Of a stretch of DNA of 64,000 nt, positions 27,901 through 39,500 are shown piece after piece. Made by a program: the position numbers and the translations under genes. The notes below the pieces were generated by a model. It was not told the origin of the DNA. It saw only the letters and a program-made list of their open reading frames with translations, and ran no database searches. Every line of letters begins with the position of its first letter. Positions within the stretch are counted from its first letter, which is position 1. This DNA is from Amphiduros pacificus (Eukaryota; Annelida; Polychaeta; Phyllodocida; Hesionidae), in contig OX439003.1 of NCBI GenBank assembly GCA_949316495.1, positions 18,413,198-18,477,197 of the forward strand, read 5' to 3'.

Positions 27901-30900
27901 GAAATTAACATAAAATCCCCCTTACAAGAAGATTTTTTTTAAAAGTAACATATTTTGTTTGACCTTGATATGGTTTGACTGAAAGATGTCACGTTTAGAT
28001 ATGTTTATGTTATATTTTCCAAATTGCAACATAATTTAGGCCCCTTATGTTATGCATTATTTTATGGTTCGCACAACAAGACTTTGTGTTCATCAATTGG
28101 AACCAAACATCTATTCAATCATGCATAAATGTGACCATGAGGTCATGTGAGGTCATTGCGTGACCATATTGAGTCATGCAATGACTTTACATGACCTACC
28201 GGTAATATTGCCACCCAACAGTGCTGCATGACCAAAGGATGTAACGCCATTGTCATGCGTGACTTTATTTGGTGACATTTTGCATGATCAGACATGTTTA
28301 ACTCCAGCTGTTCATTGTTTCCAGTTCGAACCATCTTCTGGCTCTGTTTTGATTTTGTTTCCACCCAGTTTGCACATGGAGACAGTGATGTTAAATATAT
28401 TTTATATGTACTAAGATATTGAGTATGTAATTGTCCCTTCTGTCTGATCACATAAAACATTTCACAGAAAAACATCACAAATTTGTATCCTACCTCTAAT
28501 TCAATGACTTTTCTTCTTGCTACGAAAGAGCCCCGGATGATACAGTGTAAGAGGGATTGTTCACCATCCAACGTTTCTATTTTTTGATGTTGTCTGTAGT
28601 GATTTGTTGATTTTGTCCTTTTTGTGTTGTTTACCTTTATTTTAAACCAAAGTGTTACACAATCCTATGACCCAGTTCCCTCAGGGCAAATGTATTACTC
28701 GTTTCTGGTCCTGCAAGGTAATAACTTTTTCTGACCAAATAATTCCTTTTTTTTCAGTCCTGTACCTTGAATGTTTCTGAAAATCTCTCTTTGTTGTCAA
28801 AAGTGTGGCAAATAACAGGAAAAAAATATGAATATGTTGATTTTATGTTCCAGGCACATCTAAGAGTTGGTATTTTATTATTTTGCACCCAAGGTTTTAG
28901 GATCATTTGAAATTGTAAAACTAACCAGGGGTGTGTGGAAAACTATGGGTGTTAGATGTATAAGTTTTCACCTCTTGTCAGACTCCAGTCTACTAACACT
29001 TAGTTAAATTGAAAGATTAAATGAAGGAACTTTGCAAGAGATGATTGCTTTAGATTTGGTTGGCTGTGTTGGTAAAAGTGCACACTTTAAAAATAAGATT
29101 TTGTTACCAAAAAGAGCTGACCGCACTAGTTTTACAAGGGAAAAGAGAGATTTTCAAAGAAAGGATTTGATCCTATTTTAATTGTGATCCTTATAATTTT
29201 TTTTCCATTGATGTGTCGCTCCCCTTTGAATTTGTGTTTTTTTTTACTGTCATTTATGTATAGTTTTTATTTTGATCATAACATAAGTGTTAATCCTTTA
29301 TCCGATGAAAAGAACCAACGTCATATAACTTTGCTTTCGTACCACCTAGTAAATATGTTTTTTTTTTTGTAATTTTTATTTATTTTAGAAGATCACAGAT
29401 CTGTATCAGGTCACTGTATATTTTTTTCCTATGTTGAAAGATGCTGTGAAAATGATTATAATCCAAAAGTTTTGATTATTGTCTCTGTCACAACCATATC
29501 AAATGAATTTATATTACCTGCAAAATATATCAAGAAAAAGAAATGTATTCTTTTTTTTTATCATGAATGGAACATAATCATTTCACAAGATCTAATCTGT
29601 AGGCATGGAATGAAATAGCTTTATAATTAAGATGTATGTGAAAGCAATTTGAATTTGTAGAGATTTGTTCAAGGCTTATGTTAATTTGACAAAAAGATTT
29701 AGATATAATTCAGTAAGGATATACATTTGCATATTTTGTTGCACAGAAAACTAATAACCCTCTGACAATATTAGTTGTATTTTTAACATGAAATTTTTTT
29801 TGATATCGTTAGTAAAGTGATTACCCAAACAATTTCAACACAAAATGTCAAAAGTATTGAATCATTAAACTATGGTATATTATGTGATATATTTTAATAT
29901 GTTTTTTTTTTGGCCTCTTTCACACAAAACATGACACCATTTATAAATCAAATCACATAAAATACCCTGTGAATATGAGAACAAAAATGTTGACATATAT
30001 TGAAACAAATCTTGATTAGAGTTAGATATATTCTATTCATGCCTTAACCTCGCATTGATGCTCTGTTTTCATGACATCATTCTCTGCAATGCTTTTATAG
30101 ATATGATGTAATATTTGATATGAAATTGCTGTAAATCTGCCTTATTGAATAACAAACCTTGCATTTTGTAAATTACTCAGATGTTCTAAACACACTTTGT
30201 CTTGATCTTTCATGCCACAAAATGGAGTTTTTAAAAAAAAAAGGAGTAACAAATCTGATGAGCATTTTGCATGTCCTCTGCATGAAATAGAGATGTTGTA
30301 AAAATGATTCTCATTAATCAAATTGAGTAAGAAGAATTGCAATCATTACACAATATACATGTTTGCTTATCACTATATTTAACATATCTTCTCCCTGGAT
30401 TCCCTTTTACTAACAGTGTGGAAAATGGGTAAGTTTGACATACCAGAAATGATTTCACATGTTTTGCAAACCGTACAGTCACTGCTGCTTTTGGTGTGTA
30501 GAATTAGAAGATTTGTTTGATTGTTTTTTGTACATACATATCAATTTATAACAAAGAAATGTGTTTTTCTCTGCAATTCTTCTTACAGTGCAACCATATA
30601 ATACTATGAAGCATCTCAGGTTAAATAGCATGGTCTGATTACATTATTTGACACATTTGTTGCATTTTTGAAGAAAAAATATTTGTATTGACGTGAATAT
30701 TAGGTAATATTTCAGTGGAGAGACCGAAAGAGAGATTCACAATAAAAAAATAGATGTTATACAGTACATGAAAAAATATGAATATATATTGAACAATACA
30801 TGAAAATGCAGATACCATTCAATGCATAGAAATATACACCATATCACTCATACACACAAATACAAATACATGTTCAAAATAGGATTAGATGTTGCAAGTT

Positions 30901-33900
30901 AAAAGCATTCTTTAGGTACTTTGTTAATATACATTGAGGATATTGTTAAGAAAGTACAAAAAATAATAATAGGAAAAACAAATTACATATTTAGTTTTGT
31001 GGCTTGAATTGTATTTTTTGTACAAATGAATGTTGACATCTAATGTGTAAAGATTTAAACTTATGAGGTGCATGTAATGACAGTTTTTTTTAGAATTTGA
31101 AATACACAATACAAACAGTTTGTAATGATATCTTCCAGTTAAACAAAACTAAACATTTAAGCGTAAAGATAGAATCAAACTCATGGGAAAATCAGGGCAG
31201 GATATATGACGTGACACTGCTTAAACATTAGATTTTAAGAACTGCAGCTTTTTGGTTTTGGGGCTTACCGGTAGTTTTTGCAAATAATACGAAAGATATG
31301 ATGAGACATTATGTCATCAAATAATCTTATTTCAACTTTGTATTTGTCCGAAATTCTGTAAATTGGGGAAAAAAAATTTCTGAAAGAAAAAAAAAATTGA
31401 AATGGGGCATCTTAAGTGTTATATTGAGGTATAAACATTGTATATTAATGAATGTGACTTTACATTTCAGATGTGGATAATGTTCTCCAGAGGATGACCA
31501 TCATTGGTGTGCTCTTAAGTTTCCGGGGACTCGCACAAGAGGCTCTTTATGATGTAAATGTTACTTCCTAATATCTTTAATGCAAATATTCTATTTATCA
31601 TACAAACCTGTAGCAAAATAAATATTGATGAGATCATTTGACAATTTTTTTATATTTGAATTAAAATAAATAATTTGTTTTATTTTCAGGTGCTAGAAGA
31701 GCGTATTCCTTTTCTTCTCAGTTCAGTGAAAGATTTCCATCAACACATGCCTAACGGCCAAGACTCCATGGTAAGTGGCAAATAGTGTTGTTACCATAGC
31801 AACCATTGTGATTTGCATAGCAACCATTCTGAATCACTGCTTTTACACAGTTTCTTGCTGTTTAAAGAGTATATGCATTCTCACTCATATGAACACTGTT
31901 GTAATTTGATAATCATGTGCACCCTTATTTTAAGTGTGAAACTAAATTATTTAAGTGGTGCTTTTTCACTTTCCAATTGTTTGTGTACAATTTCCTAAAT
32001 ACAATCTTTTGGACAAACCACGTGTGACCAGTTCACAGCACTTATACCAAGTGCTTTCATTTTGGAAAAAGAAGAACATTTGATACAATGAAAAATGGCA
32101 CCCTTTATATCAGTGGTTTTGAATAATTGCATCGTGAAAACATTGCATTTTGAGACACATCATAGTGTTTGACTAGAAATAAAAGCACCAAATTTGAATC
32201 TTGCTTGAACAGTCTAGTTTTAGTATCACAAACAGGTATGAATTGCATAATAGAACTTTGATTTCAGAGACCATGATTAAGTATGAAAGCTCAAAGGCAT
32301 TATCCTGGTTTATCTTTGTCTATACACACTTTTCTGTTCTGAGTTGTGCACAAGCTCATCTTCTATTTTAACATTTTAACATTTTCAGGAGTTGAAATGG
32401 AAAGAATCAAAATATGGAGAGGTTAGGGTCAAAATTTTGATTTTGTGAAAACATCAGTGTCAAAATGCTAAGAGATTAACACAACTAACATTCAATGTGA
32501 TTGTTCCAAAAGGATAACATTGTTTTAGTTCAATTCATGATAGTAGGCATGGGGTTATGAGGTTACCTCTTGACTAATATGTTTGTTTTTTAAAGGGAAA
32601 GATTTACATTTATAGAGTAGATGTCTGCCAATTTGTACCACTGCATCAAGAAGAATATTTTGGAGAATCACTATTTAAAAAATAAGTTAAAAAAAATGTT
32701 TAACAAAATTAAGATAACATTTGAAAAAGCACAACTCTATGAATCATAAGTACAGTAGATTTGACAGATTTAGTTAGATATTCCTTCACTTAATTACTGT
32801 CATTGGTAAAACTATTATCATATAAGCCTGAAACATAACAGGATTTACTTGAGAAATTTTTTGTCTTAACAAATATTAGGATGTTAGGAGACCTGAATTA
32901 TTATATTAATAATATTTGTATGCAGAATGTTGTTTTGAGAAACTAACTTACTAATACTAACAAACCCATTATTGATTTTAAAATCTCGCATTCCCTTGAA
33001 CACTGCAATTCTAAAATACTTATGCTGGCATCATCACCATGGTTACCAGGAAGCAGCCATATTGGATTTATCATCATGTTACCAACTGATAGTTGAAGTT
33101 TGTTGTCTGCTCTCTTTGTCATAGCTCGCCTCTATCCGGAGCCAGGTCAGACTGGATGTATGCATGATGGGTGTTCTAACTTTGTTCTCCAGACCTCTGG
33201 GGATGTCTGCAAATCTCCACTTTCATCGCCTACTATTATTTATTATTGAACTTAGTTGCTCAGTTGTTTCTATTTCTCGTACAATGCTCACTTTTTAATT
33301 ATTTTGGCAGACAACACTGACTTATTTTGTCAGTTTGATTTCTTTGAACTAGTACCTTTTGCCTAGGAAATATGAGAATATTTTCTATGAGCCGGTGATG
33401 ATATATAAAATAACTTGAGTCCAGTGCATTGTTATATCAGTTTATTACAAAATGCCATCATATAATAATTGCCTGATCTGCATTGTGAAATATGAAAGTG
33501 GAATTTTGCAACATTGCCCTGTATATAACCTTCCTACTCACAAACTACCACCCATATGTAAATATTAAAATTTGTAATTAATATCTTGTGTGTTTATATA
33601 TTTGTAACTTTAATGTTTTTGGAGATTTTATCCTACTACTAATAAATATTTAATAATGTGGTTTTGTAAAGAGTTTTGTGAAATGGGTTCAATTTTGTCT
33701 TTGTCGCTGAAGTTAACTAATTTAAAGCAAATTAATTCTTTGATAAATTATGGTATTTTTCTCTGTGTAAGTCCAATTTACTTCAGTGACTATGATGTAC
33801 AAAGTTTCCCAACCACAGTGTGTATGGTGAAGTGTATCACTTTGCCTCTGTTAGTGTTAAGGTGGTACTGTAACGATTCAGTGTCTGGTAACTGTGTGTT

Positions 33901-36565
33901 AAAACCATGTCAAATTCTCGTCCGTGTACATGTATATAGTATAAGCAATCCCCAAGTGTTGATTTTGTCTTACTCTAGATTGACCTTCTAAAACCTACTC
34001 CTTCGACCTGTGTAGAAATCTCAATCTGAGTAGAAATCAAAGCCTCGGCTTTGTACTTTGGGAAATATGTTGTGGATTGGACTCTGATAGTAAAATGTTA
34101 AATATTAAATTAGAATTTAGGATACAAATAATGTTTTAGGTTTTTTGACAGTTTTTGAATGTACCATATGCATAAAAAGCATTTGACAAATTATTTATTG
34201 CTTACAGACAGTCATCTTGATTGCAATTTTAAAGCCATCAATTTGAGAATATTTTGCCGCTTTTGCTAAATTTGAAATTTTTGATTGCTTGGGATTTGAT
34301 TTCATGATAATTGTAACATCACTTCTTTTTATCAAGTTTTAAAAAACACAAAAGTGCAGATCTTCGACTAAAATATCAAAACTCACATTTCTTCTAACAT
34401 CAAATTTAGTGTTTAAAAACTAAAACCTAGTATGTAAAGGCAAATTAATTAATGCAACAACTATAAATTATAGGAAAATTCCTCTATAAATGAGATAGAA
34501 TTGTGTGTTATTCCCAATATTTATCTATTGTATCAAAGCAGATAATTATGTGTTTTATCATCATACGTTAATCAAATTTATTTTTGAAAAAGAATTAAAA
34601 TGCTTTAAAGTGCTATTAAGAGGTTATGACATTTTTAGATTGTGAATGAGATGGCTTCGGCTGCTGGACTGCCTTGTGATATTGACCCTGCTCTGTGTGC
34701 AGCACTCAGAAACCAGAAAACTGGAACTGGTACGTTATTTATATATATCTTAATAATAATCCTATGATCCTATCCTATGATGTCCATCCATACATCAGGA
34801 CTAATCACGGCAGTCGAGACAATTGTGGGAGACAATCATTTTGACCAATTAGAGAACAGCTAACAGACGATTTCAAGAAGCGTTCAAAGTAACAATGGCG
34901 GGAAGCGATGATCACGTGTCAACATTTCAGCATTGCAAAGATGGCTTTCGTAGAATGAATAACAGACAAATAACAAAACAACCGAGAATAAAAGTTAATT
35001 GACAACAGGCTCATTTGAGGCAGATACGATTGATTTGCGTTATCACACCTTTGAATAAATAGCATTGCAATACAATATTTTTGCCTGCACATTTTTATGT
35101 ATTGTTTCAGAGTTGGGAGAAGATGACTATAACATAGCTTGTCTGCTGATGGTATTATTTATTGTTTCAGAGTTGGGAGAAGATGACTATAACATAGCTT
35201 GTCTGCTGATGGTATTATTTAATGTTTCAGAGTTGGGAGAAGATGACTATAACATAGCTTGTCTGCTGATGGTATTATTTAATGTTTCAGAGTTGGGAGA
35301 AGATGACTATAACATAGCTTGTCTGCTGATGGTATTATTTAATGTTTCAGAGTTGGGAGAAGATGACTATAACATAGCTTGTCTACTGATGGTATTATTT
35401 AATGTTTCAGAGTTGGGAGAAGATGACTATAACATAGCTTGTCTGCTGATGGTATTATTTAATGTTTCAGAGTTGGGAGAAGATGACTATAACATAGCTT
35501 GTCTGCTGATGGTATTTGTTGCGGTGGCTATACCTAAGTTGTCCCGCAACGATATGGCATTTTACAAGGCCTCATTGTCAGGTAAAACCTCCATGGTTTC
35601 TTACGAATCAATGAATATTAAATAAGATAAATGTTTATGGACAAGAAAGAGAATAGATATTTATATAGAAATATATTTATAATCAGCACTCTGAAAATTT
35701 ACTCTTTTATGCAGGATACCGACTGTTATAAAATTGACTTCATATTCCAGGTCATGCGAACAACAGCCACTGCCTAGCGAAGGCCATTAACTCCCTCGCA
35801 GGGGCACTCTTCACTATACACGGGCCCGGCGATGTCGAGGAAAGACTCAAAGAATTCCTGGCGGTGAGTTTTAAATCTATAAAAAATGAAATCTGACATT
35901 TGTTTCATTATAATCTTGTTTTTAATTGTCTTTATTCTCAGATTGTCTATTCCGATAAGATTATTGATGGTCACTGACTAGTTTGCCTCCCAGTATTAAG
36001 CAATCTCATCGCATCCTTCATTGATGAACCTTCATGGTTTATATTGTTGAGAATATTTGGTTTATTATGTTCTCAGCTTGCCTCATCAAGCCTGCTGCGC
36101 CTGGGACAGGAAACAGACAAGGATGCTGTGAAGAACCGAGACTCTGTGTACCTCCTACTTGACCAGGTGAGAAGTGGACATTGAGTCCACTATGTGTGCA
36201 ACCTACTTTCACTAAGGCTCAGATGACTGATTTGAACCCTGCAGAAATTATAAATGTTTTTAAAAAAAATTGCAGTAACATACTACTCCACGGAGATTTT
36301 AATCACATTTGTATCTACTTGATAAATATTGGTTCTGCAAATGTATCTTATCATGATTTTGAAAAATAAAAAATAATATCGACCTCATGGAAGAGGCAAG
36401 AAGTTATTTAGGACAGTAAAGGTGGAGCTGTTCACTGAGTGGTTTTCTGTTGTATTGCAGATTGTGCAGGAATCTCCTTTCCTCACCATGGACCTGCTGG
36501 AGTCGTGCTTCCCCTATGCTCTTCTGAGGAATTCCTACCACCATGTCTACAAATATGACCAGTAG
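15968..36565 (+). CDS. NCKAP1: NCKAP1/HEM (Nap1), WAVE regulatory complex subunit; complete, 33 coding exons
   Basis: Exons: 15968-16072, 19254-19364, 19509-19601, 19734-19790, 19957-20099, 20324-20414, 20578-20715, 20866-20914, 21059-21212, 21434-21490, 21622-21718, 21952-22076, 22188-22228, 22357-22448, 22826-22907, 23012-23070, 23411-23556, 23724-23856, 24316-24435, 24621-24760, 25069-25200, 25310-25425, 25553-25658, 25811-25941, 26127-26224, 26487-26580, 31471-31553, 31690-31770, 34639-34729, 35471-35581, 35751-35863, 36077-36166, 36461-36565. All junctions are GT-AG and phases agree; the total is 1128 codons including stop, against 1128 residues in human NCKAP1. It begins [20 protein letters not shown] and ends [20 protein letters not shown] then YDQ-stop, matching the family throughout ([40 protein letters not shown]). 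The protein pairs with CYFIP/Sra1 and scaffolds WAVE, ABI and BRK1, carrying Rac signals to Arp2/3 actin assembly at the plasma membrane. The exon at 35471 is preceded by six tandem copies of its own start, described separately. The donor at 24761 (gtcttt) is weak. Confidence 0.97.
24015..24252 (+). repeat. Dispersed intronic repeat, copy 1
   Basis: Matches 34801-35025 in order along its whole length. Shared words include GGCAGTCGAGA, GGGAGACAA, GACCAAT, CAGCTAACAG, a GCGRTGATCAC block and a GGCAACA / GACAACA block before TCATTTG. It lies in the NCKAP1 intron 23857-24315. No terminal repeats or A-tail were recognised; a short interspersed element of unknown class fits best. Confidence 0.7.
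26292..26492 (+). repeat. Imperfect tandem duplication carrying an NCKAP1 3' splice site
   Basis: Two adjacent copies (from 26292 and from 26388) share ATGTGTAT, TTTAGTAGA, ATATTTTTATGATTTAACT, GGATAAAAAAAGGT and TCATTTCAGAAA. The second copy supplies the real acceptor before the exon at 26487. The first supplies a decoy acceptor at 26374, after which translation would stop almost at once (AAA TGA). Confidence 0.75.
28132..28197. promoter_or_regulatory. Cluster of nuclear-receptor-type half-sites
   Basis: The order is TGACCA at 28132, AGGTCA at 28140, a TGTG spacer, AGGTCA at 28150, then TGACCA at 28161 and TGACCT at 28192. The middle pair is a perfect direct repeat with a 4-bp spacer (DR4), the arrangement bound by thyroid-hormone/LXR-type receptor heterodimers in animals. 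Short motifs arise by chance, and the stretch is also rich in GTCATG words, so function is uncertain. Confidence 0.3.
30417..30428 (+). other. Candidate 12-nt microexon of NCKAP1
   Basis: Within the 4.9-kb intron 26581-31470, a strong acceptor (ttcccttttactaacag) is followed by the 12 nt TGTGGAAAATGG and a perfect donor gtaagt. The flanking exons meet in phase 1, and inclusion changes Q-N-V-D to Q-M-W-K-M-D-V-D with the frame kept. It would act at about residue 904, between FKRLQ and the [12 protein letters not shown] block. Strong signals at both sides of a 12-nt frame-preserving segment make it plausible, but nothing in the sequence shows that it is used. Confidence 0.45.
32389..32421 (+). 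other. Candidate 33-nt cassette exon of NCKAP1
   Basis: In the intron 31771-34638, an attttcag acceptor precedes 33 nt followed by a gttagg donor. Flanking exons meet in phase 0, and the segment would insert [11 protein letters not shown] after residue 958 (between NGQDSM and [10 protein letters not shown]). The peptide is hydrophilic, as expected for a surface-loop insertion. The donor is moderate. Human NCKAP1 has a few additional residues at this junction, so length variation here is tolerated. Confidence 0.35.
33125..33145 (+). other. Candidate 21-nt microexon of NCKAP1
   Basis: In the same intron as the 33-nt candidate, ctctttgtcatag precedes 21 nt ending CAG before a gtcaga donor. In phase 0 it encodes LASIRSQ, to be inserted between NGQDSM and [10 protein letters not shown], alone or after [11 protein letters not shown]. 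The surrounding hundred bases are visibly less AT-rich than the rest of the intron, which may reflect constraint. Confidence 0.4.
34801..35025 (+). repeat. Dispersed intronic repeat, copy 2
   Basis: Second copy of the element at 24015-24252, in the same orientation in the NCKAP1 intron 34730-35110, ending about 85 bp before the tandem exon repeat. The two copies have clearly diverged by substitutions and small indels, so neither is very recent. Confidence 0.7.
35111..35530 (+). repeat. Seven tandem 60-bp copies of an exon start with its 3' splice site, inside NCKAP1
   Basis: Seven units begin at 35111, 35171, 35231, 35291, 35351, 35411 and 35471, each preceded by gtttcag. Each encodes [14 protein letters not shown]; between units the duplicated intron tail reads on as VLFNVS, so all seven join as one open frame of 20-residue repeats, in the phase set by the upstream exon (ends in phase 1 at 34729). 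The last unit continues into the normal exon ([11 protein letters not shown]). Copies differ at almost no sites (one CTG to CTA change in the fifth; the tail reads ATTG before the first two units and AATG before the later ones), so the array is recent or homogenised. Using the first acceptor adds 120 residues at about residue 990; using the last gives the normal protein. Assembly or cloning artefact is the main alternative. Confidence 0.93.
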
Positions 36566-39500
36566 TAGGCAGACCCTGAAGATGCCATACATGTTGACAT
36601 TGCATTAATATGAGGGCGACCAAAAAAATCTCATGGTCATAAAGATACCCCATTAGTTAAATTGAAAATTATTCCAAAAACAACAAAAAAGCAACTGAAA
36701 ATAGACTTGTACAACTTTTTTATGAGTAAGGCAGTTTGTTGCATTGTGAAAGGAATAATAAGTGTTTATATAAAGCATAAAGGCTGCAACTGTGTGGCTT
36801 CCCTATGCAATATTAAGGTGTTTTTGAACATCTATGTCATGCCTCGACAAAAGTGACCAGAATGTGATGTATATATTTTGCACATACTTGTATGATAAAC
36901 CTAAATATGGAATGATAAATCATTTGTATGATATGCATGGGAATGATTAATGAATGAGTATGTTTAAGTGAAAGATTATCATGGTGCTTTTAATTTTAAC
37001 AACAGGATAAATTATGTATAAGATGAAAAATTTAAATTTATGTTAAAAATAATGAATAAATATTAGAAAAAATCATGAAAATTTATAACTAAAATTAGAC
37101 TTTGATTTATATAAAATGGAGATGCATGTGAATGAAAAGTTATCTGTTTAATACAAGAAGTATTTAAATATATTGAATTGTTTAATCTATTATTATTTGT
37201 TTAAGGACAATGTGTGTCACATGACTTGAAATAAACTGCCGCTGTATTTATTCCATGTCAGATGACAAAGAAACTTTAAATAATACACGCAGACATAATA
37301 AATTAAATTAAAACTTTATAAATGAATGTATGCCACCTAGTCAGGGTTATTAAGAAAGTTTCTTTTTTGTTTCATGATTGATAAAATCGAGTCCCAATTA
37401 TATGGACCAGTCATAAATTTCATGTATTTTTCTGTCATAGATTGAGTGAGATTTGGTCTGCAAGTGATAAGTATGACAATATTGTATTGCTACCATGATT
37501 TCCTACAAATAAGCTAAGTTGTTTTACCGGTAATTGAAAGAAAAGAATCACTTTGAAGTACCATATTGTGTTATCCTGTGAAAAAAATGTTAAAGATTGC
37601 AAGATTTGGATCTTGCATATGTTTAATAAAAAGCTGTGTACATTTTGATATGTAGACTAGTATAGATGAAACCGTAGAAGCTTTTATAGAATATATAATA
37701 AAATATACAAGTTTATCAAAATCCAAAGTTGTTTTTTATATGACTAAAAAATTTTTTTTTTTAAATATTTATTTACTATAAAAAACCTAATAATAAATTC
37801 TTTCTCCTTTGAAATAGCCCTTGAAACTTTTCTTTTTATTAATCCACAAAAAAGGGTAGGGTGGTGAAAACATACTTTCTTTTTTCCCCTCGCTTAACCA
37901 ACCATCATATCCCTATTGTGAAACGAAAGCTTGCTCCCCACCATAGAGCAGGAACAATGCTCTATTCAAGACCACTGCATATTTTGGTATTTATTTAAGT
38001 GACGGACGTACATTAGTCAGAATATTTGCACTGTAGGGTCACATATGCAGACATAGTCTCAAACAACACATTCTAATCTACTAAAACTGGTTGCTGCTAC
38101 GTGAGCCAGATTCCTCAATAGCTTATGATTGGAATATGAGGATTCTAATAATCCAGTGTCATAAATTCACTTTCATAACCTATAATCTTTCTGGTTACAA
38201 ATAGACCTAGTGCCTGATTGTTCAAAAGTTTTAACTGAAAGATCTTTTGGCTAACTTTGGTGTTAATATAGAAATTTAACATTTGAATATTAAGCTTCAC
38301 AGTAAATAGATGTATAATATGAGGCTTTCTGGTAGATACTTCACTAAACTTTACTCAAATATGGACACAGTCAGCCTTCAAATCTCCCATATAGGGCCTC
38401 TCACTCTAAGTCTACCATTGACATAATAAGGGGTACTGAAGGGTTTATGAAAGTAAGCCTATGATATAGATGGATAAAATCTGTCCACGTTATATACAGG
38501 GACAATGCTGCATCGTGTCTATCACACTGAGAACAATAGCTTAGTATTGTCTTACATACAGGGTGGGGATCAGTTTATAAATATTTATGACAAGATTTAG
38601 TACAGATCTGGCAAACTAATGCCAAGTGTTTCAATTTGAAACTGTTTAGCTCCCATTTCTTGATACACTGTCATGGATTGCCCACAATAGAATCATAATA
38701 GAATCCACAATATGCCAATTATAGGATTTTTGGAGTTCAACTTAGAATCATTACGAATCTATTTAACATATTCACATAATGGCATTACTTTTATAATCTA
38801 GATATCATGATATTAAATGATTTTTCAAACCATATGGCAGACAAACATCAATCTATTTTTAGTCCTTTGTTGGATGAATACCGTAGTTTAAACTTAAATA
38901 GAACAGTCCACTTCCCAAAAAACAAAACAAAACAATGCACCATTTGTAATATTTCTATAAAATTTTAATCTAATAGCAATCATTAATACACATAGCTGCA
39001 CAACTACAACAATAAACCAATGTTATCACTGACATTGAGATCCTGTGGCTTGAGTGTATAGAAGTATTTATATATTGAGCACCAGATCAGATGCACTCAG
39101 CCATTACTATGATCTGACAATGTAAAGTTCAGAGATTCAAGATATGCTCCAAAGTGTTTGGATTGGAGATTTTCAAATTCTGAAGGGAATACTCAATATA
39201 TCTACTGTATTCAGATTGTTAATGAGATTATGGGTTTCAGTCCAAGTCCTGAACTCAAATGGGTTCACCTTTTCTTAATCATAGATGAGATTTTAAACCT
39301 TTTTCATTCCTGGCTATTTCAATTCCAACTGACTCATCTTGTAAAAGTAATATCTTTAAAAATATAAAACTTGAGCACACATATTTTCAGATCTTTATAA
39401 GAGATATTAGATATAAATTAACAAGTCTTATGAACATATACATTTTGTATCTAATTGGTTTCAATTATTTGTTTATTCAGTCCCCAGGTATACTATCTGA

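Larger units (their letters stand above)
26581..31470. other. Large NCKAP1 intron (4.9 kb)
   Basis: It holds the candidate 12-nt microexon (30417-30428) and a cluster of AGGTCA-type half-sites (28132-28197). Open frames at 27222-27476 and, antisense, 28143-28571 show no recognisable similarity and are taken as chance frames. Confidence 0.6.

Noticed and set aside
28143-28571. 142-codon antisense frame in the NCKAP1 intron
   Set aside because: No recognisable family, no splice partners, and composition like the rest of the intron.
35111-35530. Reading each 60-bp unit as a separate 41-nt exon with a gtatta donor
   Set aside because: The intervening introns would be 19 nt, too short to splice, and a 41-nt exon would break the phase.
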